Origin: Candidatus Xiphinematobacter sp. Idaho Grape
Lineage (GTDB): Bacteria; Verrucomicrobiota; Verrucomicrobiia; Chthoniobacterales; Xiphinematobacteraceae
Assembly: GCF_001318295.1 (NCBI RefSeq)
Contig: NZ_CP012665.1
Coordinates: 310,001-374,000 of the forward strand
Direction of reading: 5' to 3'
DNA length: 64,000 nt
The notes beneath the pieces were generated by a model. That model had not been told where the DNA came from and searched no databases. It was given only the letters and a program-made list of their open reading frames with translations. Numbering within the stretch: the stretch's first letter is position 1; every line of letters starts with the position of its first letter. The position numbers and the translations under genes are program-made. Shown piece after piece: positions 61,011 through 64,000 of the stretch.

Positions 61011-62372
61011 ATGGATATCTGTACCATCAGAGAAGTTGCAGAGATGTGCGGGGGTGTACTTTTGCAGGGGAACCCTCAGTGTCTCGTCAGCCGACTTTCT
61101 CGAGATACTCGCACACTGCAACCGGGCGATGTCTACATTGCATTGCGTGGTGTTCGCTTTGACGGAAACCAGTTTCTGGCTCAAGCGGAAGCACACGGCG
61201 CTAGTGCTGCAATTGTGGAGTCCCTTTCCACACTACCTACCAACTCCCAGTTAGCTGTTATTCTAGTTCCGAACTCACTAGTAGCGCTACAGCATCTCGC
61301 CGAAAGTTGGCGAGGCAAGATCACGCCAAAAGTGGTTTGTATCACCGGGAGTAATGGTAAAACGACTACCAAGGAACTTACTGCTAGAGTTCTAGCAAGA
61401 CGATATTCTGTTTCTTACACACAAGGCAACTTTAACAACCACATCGGACTACCACTTACTATTCTTGCTACATCTTCTGCTCACAATGTAGCAGTTTGGG
61501 AAATTGGTATGAATCACCGCGGAGAAATCCTTCCTTTAGCCAAACTAGCTCGCCCTCAGATCGGCATTATCACCAATATCGGAGTTGCCCACATTGCAAA
61601 CATGGGTTCACGCGAAGCAATTGCAGCAGAGAAAGGGAACCTGATTCGCCAGATTGCGCCGGATGGCACACTGGTTCTTCCCGCAGAAGACGATTTTTCT
61701 AAAAGTCTGGCCTTTTCCTCACTGATCCGTACTCTCTTTGTCGGATTAGGCTCTGGTGCAGTTACTGCTTCAAATATTGAGGTCCTTTCCAATGGAACTC
61801 GTTTTATCGCACACGGTTTTGGGCAACGCGCTCCTGTGACGTTAAGTATTCCTGGAAGGCACATAGTAAAAGACGCTTTATTTGCCCTAGCAGTTGGCCT
61901 TGAATTGGGAATTTCTATTCCTGAGGGGGCAACAGAGCTAAGTCATACTCCTCTATTGCACTGCCATCCGCAACTGAAGGCCAAGCGTAAGGTTCAATTC
62001 CTAGACGATAGCTATAACGCCAACCCAGATTCGGTGATGACCGCTCTTAACACTCTCTCTGAAATTCCATGTAAGGGACACCGTCTTGCCATCCTTGGAA
62101 AAATGGATGAATTAGGAGCCTATGCAAAAAGGGGATATCAGAAGGTAGCCCAAGCGGCAGCAGTCTCCCTTGTAGATACCCTAGTAGCAGTTGGAGAAGA
62201 AACTTTCCCACTTATCGAGGAGGCGACAAAAAGAGGGATGCGAAACGTCTATCATATTCCGGATACTCCTGCCGCAGCACAGCTTCTCAACAGCATAACA
62301 AATCCTGGAGACTTGGTCCTGATCAAGGGCAGTAATTCAGCACGCATGAGTCGCGTCATTGAGCAATATTAA
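61011..62372 (+). CDS. murF: UDP-MurNAc-tripeptide:D-Ala-D-Ala ligase MurF
   Basis: Adds D-Ala-D-Ala to complete the pentapeptide. From the ATG at 61011 the 453-aa protein has CITGSNGKTTTKELTARVL near residue 113, QGNFNNHIGLPLTIL, VWEIGMNHRGEI and LDDSYNANPDSV. The frame extends 11 codons into murE without family support. Its last base is the first base of the mraY start (TAATG). Confidence 0.95.
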   Translation: MDICTIREVAEMCGGVLLQGNPQCLVSRLSRDTRTLQPGDVYIALRGVRFDGNQFLAQAEAHGASAAIVESLSTLPTNSQLAVILVPNSLVALQHLAESWRGKITPKVVCITGSNGKTTTKELTARVLARRYSVSYTQGNFNNHIGLPLTILATSSAHNVAVWEIGMNHRGEILPLAKLARPQIGIITNIGVAHIANMGSREAIAAEKGNLIRQIAPDGTLVLPAEDDFSKSLAFSSLIRTLFVGLGSGAVTASNIEVLSNGTRFIAHGFGQRAPVTLSIPGRHIVKDALFALAVGLELGISIPEGATELSHTPLLHCHPQLKAKRKVQFLDDSYNANPDSVMTALNTLSEIPCKGHRLAILGKMDELGAYAKRGYQKVAQAAAVSLVDTLVAVGEETFPLIEEATKRGMRNVYHIPDTPAAAQLLNSITNPGDLVLIKGSNSARMSRVIEQY

Positions 62373-63514
62373 TGCAGTCTATGCTCTACTATTTCTTTGA
62401 AATGAGTGAGTGGGCGAAGATCCATGGGATCGAGTGGAGTCTTCTTAAGAAGCTTAACGTCTTTCAGGACATTACTTTTCGTGCTGTTGGTGCCTCCGTC
62501 ACGGCTTTTCTCCTATCCCTGGTTTTCGGAAATCTTGTTGTTCGCCAACTTGTTTCCCTTGGGCTTGGTCAACCTATCCGTACCCGAGGGGAAACTCGCA
62601 AGTTGTTTGAACTACACAGAGAAAAGAGAGGCACTCCTACAATGGGAGGACTTCTTCCACTAGGTACCACCATTATCTCCTCTTTACTATGGGCTCGTCT
62701 TCCAAATCCCTTTGTGTGGTTAGCCATTCTTTCTATAGCTTATCTAGGTCTTTTAGGACTTGTGGACGATTATCTGAAGGTCGTCCGGTGCTCTTCTAGC
62801 GGTATTAGCAGCCGTTTCAAGTTCGGACTACAATGTTTACTCGCCGCGGCTGTGGTCCTCTTTTTGTTTCTTAATCCTCAGTCAAATGCGCTTTTCCAAC
62901 AGCTTTATATCCCCTTCTCTTCTGGGAGCCCAACTATCCTCCATCTTGGATGGTTTGCCTTTTGCATCTATCCACTAGTTATTGTAGGAGCTTCTAATGC
63001 CGTAAACCTTACAGATGGATTGGATGGGTTGGCTGCTGGCTGCACGGCCGTCGTGGCGGCCTCCTATGGGATTCTGTCCTACGTTGCTGGAGATTTCAAA
63101 ATTGCTTCCTACTTACAAGTTCCGTTTGTCCTTTATTCCAGAGAGTTAAGCGTGCTTTGCATGGCTTTGTTTGGCTCCTGCCTTGGATTTCTCTGGTGGA
63201 ACTGTCATCCTGCTCGCGTGTTTATGGGGGATACGGGCTCCCTCGCCATGGGAGGGTTTCTTGGAATAACTGCCATCTGCTGCAAGCAAGAGCTTCTTCT
63301 TACCATTATCGGCGGAACCTTTGTTATAGAGGCGTTGTCAGTCATTCTTCAGGTAGCAAGTTTTAGACTTACTGGAAGACGCCTCATTAAAATGTCTCCC
63401 CTACATCACCACTTTGAGCTCAGTGGCTGGAAGGAAAGTACTGTTATTGTCCGATTTTGGATAATGTCAGTCCTTTTTTCTCTACTCGGTCTGGCCACTT
63501 TAAGGTTGCGGTGA
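62372..63514 (+). CDS. mraY: phospho-MurNAc-pentapeptide transferase MraY
   Basis: Transfers phospho-MurNAc-pentapeptide to undecaprenyl phosphate, making lipid I in the inner membrane. The 380-aa protein has about ten hydrophobic helices. It has KRGTPTMGGLLPL, GLVDDYLKVV, the catalytic NLTDGLDGLAAGCTAV, FMGDTGSLAMGGFLG and SPLHHHFELSGWKES. All catalytic aspartates and the HHH loop are present. Confidence 0.97.
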   Translation: MQSMLYYFFEMSEWAKIHGIEWSLLKKLNVFQDITFRAVGASVTAFLLSLVFGNLVVRQLVSLGLGQPIRTRGETRKLFELHREKRGTPTMGGLLPLGTTIISSLLWARLPNPFVWLAILSIAYLGLLGLVDDYLKVVRCSSSGISSRFKFGLQCLLAAAVVLFLFLNPQSNALFQQLYIPFSSGSPTILHLGWFAFCIYPLVIVGASNAVNLTDGLDGLAAGCTAVVAASYGILSYVAGDFKIASYLQVPFVLYSRELSVLCMALFGSCLGFLWWNCHPARVFMGDTGSLAMGGFLGITAICCKQELLLTIIGGTFVIEALSVILQVASFRLTGRRLIKMSPLHHHFELSGWKESTVIVRFWIMSVLFSLLGLATLRLR

Positions 63515-64000
63515 CACCGCTTTTGATGAGGAAAAAAGCGGCTATCTTGGGAATAGGATGCAGTGGAGAAGCGGCTGCAAGGCTTCTGCATACTCATGGC
63601 TGGTTAGTTACTAGCCTCGATAGCTCTGCTTGCACGTCGATACGTACCCGCATTCAGACACTCCCCAAAAAGGGAATGGCCTTTATTATCGGAGCAGAGG
63701 CAGACGTCGATCCTGCTTCCTACGACCTTTGTGTGCTTAGTCCAGGTATTAAGCTAGCAAGTCCGATTGCACAAAATATTCTACGTAAGCAAATTCCCAT
63801 TATCAGTGAGATTGAGTTAGCTTTTAGGAAATGCCAAGTTCCTGTCATTGCCGTTACTGGAACTAATGGGAAGAGTACTACCGCCAAGCTGATAGAAACC
63901 CTACTTAATCGCTGTGGGACCCACTCCCGCGCCTGTGGGAACATCGGACCCCCATTTTCTGAAATTGTCGCCCAACCGCGCTCTGATCTACACGCCGTAA
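63511..64000 (+). CDS. murD: UDP-MurNAc-L-Ala:D-Glu ligase MurD, N-terminal part
   Basis: The gene runs off the right edge after about 163 codons. The visible part has the Rossmann start AAILGIGCSGEAAARLL, LCVLSPGIKLASPI, EIELAFRKC and the ATP motif AVTGTNGKSTTAKLIE near residue 115. The GTG at 63511 overlaps the mraY stop and has a TAAGG just upstream; the ATG at 63526 is the alternative. Confidence 0.93.
   Translation, partial: MTPLLMRKKAAILGIGCSGEAAARLLHTHGWLVTSLDSSACTSIRTRIQTLPKKGMAFIIGAEADVDPASYDLCVLSPGIKLASPIAQNILRKQIPIISEIELAFRKCQVPVIAVTGTNGKSTTAKLIETLLNRCGTHSRACGNIGPPFSEIVAQPRSDLHAV

Overview
The window looks like chromosomal DNA of a Gram-negative bacterium of the Planctomycetes-Verrucomicrobia-Chlamydiae group, most probably a Verrucomicrobium. 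Four observations support this. There is a Chlamydia-like type III secretion block (sctW, a SycN/Scc1-like chaperone, sctV). The F1Fo ATPase delta subunit is short and compact. The RelE-like orphan protein resembles one I recall as common in Verrucomicrobia. MurE carries the DNPR motif of meso-diaminopimelate ligases. Several long gaps lack genes, one secretion gene is interrupted, and one putative sigma-factor relic is present. Together these suggest a shrinking genome such as that of a host-associated symbiont. Ca. Xiphinematobacter-like Verrucomicrobia are one candidate, but this is inference; no 16S gene or other marker in the window fixes the species.

Layout. 1-2.0 kb: 5' part of rdgB, tRNA-Gln and rpoN (minus). 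2.1-6.5 kb: type III secretion block on the plus strand, with sctW split by an in-frame stop. 6.5-8.8 kb: coproheme decarboxylase hemQ, then ferredoxin, dciA, folB and tRNA-Gly. 8.8-15.4 kb: a complete ATP synthase operon read leftward (atpB-E-F-H-A-G-D-C). 15.4-16.4 kb: a gap. 16.4-23.6 kb: bactofilin with a possible coupled micro-ORF, a GHL10-type glycosidase, aldo-keto reductase, HAD phosphatase, tlyA, nadK, cca and tRNA-Val. 23.6-30.3 kb: a Lrp/AhbAB-like protein, citrate synthase, sucD, sucC, a gap with a palindrome and a decayed sigma-factor-like frame, and pyruvate kinase. 30.5-42.7 kb: a leftward information-processing block, rplK-rplA-rplJ-rplL-rpoB-rpoC-rpsB-tsf. 42.9-46.3 kb: orphan RelE-like protein, secG, accB-accC. 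46.3-48.4 kb: a long gap and a compact recO. 48.4-54.9 kb: leuS, tRNA-Thr, dnaN, argA, sppA. 55.0-64.0 kb: an rsmA-Nudix fusion, then the division and cell-wall cluster rsmH-ftsL-ftsI-murE-murF-mraY-murD, which runs off the right edge.

How it works together. The window encodes core energy metabolism (ATPase, citrate synthase, succinyl-CoA synthetase, pyruvate kinase), the RNA polymerase core with several ribosomal proteins, and the DNA clamp. It also covers tRNA end-repair, the first step of fatty acid synthesis, the first step of arginine synthesis, and most cytoplasmic steps of peptidoglycan synthesis. None of the four tRNA genes encodes its CCA end, so the CCA-adding enzyme found here is needed for all of them. 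The points most worth a second look are the interrupted sctW, the RsmA-Nudix fusion, the sigma-factor relic beside a perfect 30-bp palindrome, the micro-ORF coupled to bactofilin, the AhbA/AhbB-like protein in a genome that also has HemQ, and a candidate sigma-54 promoter ahead of sctV.
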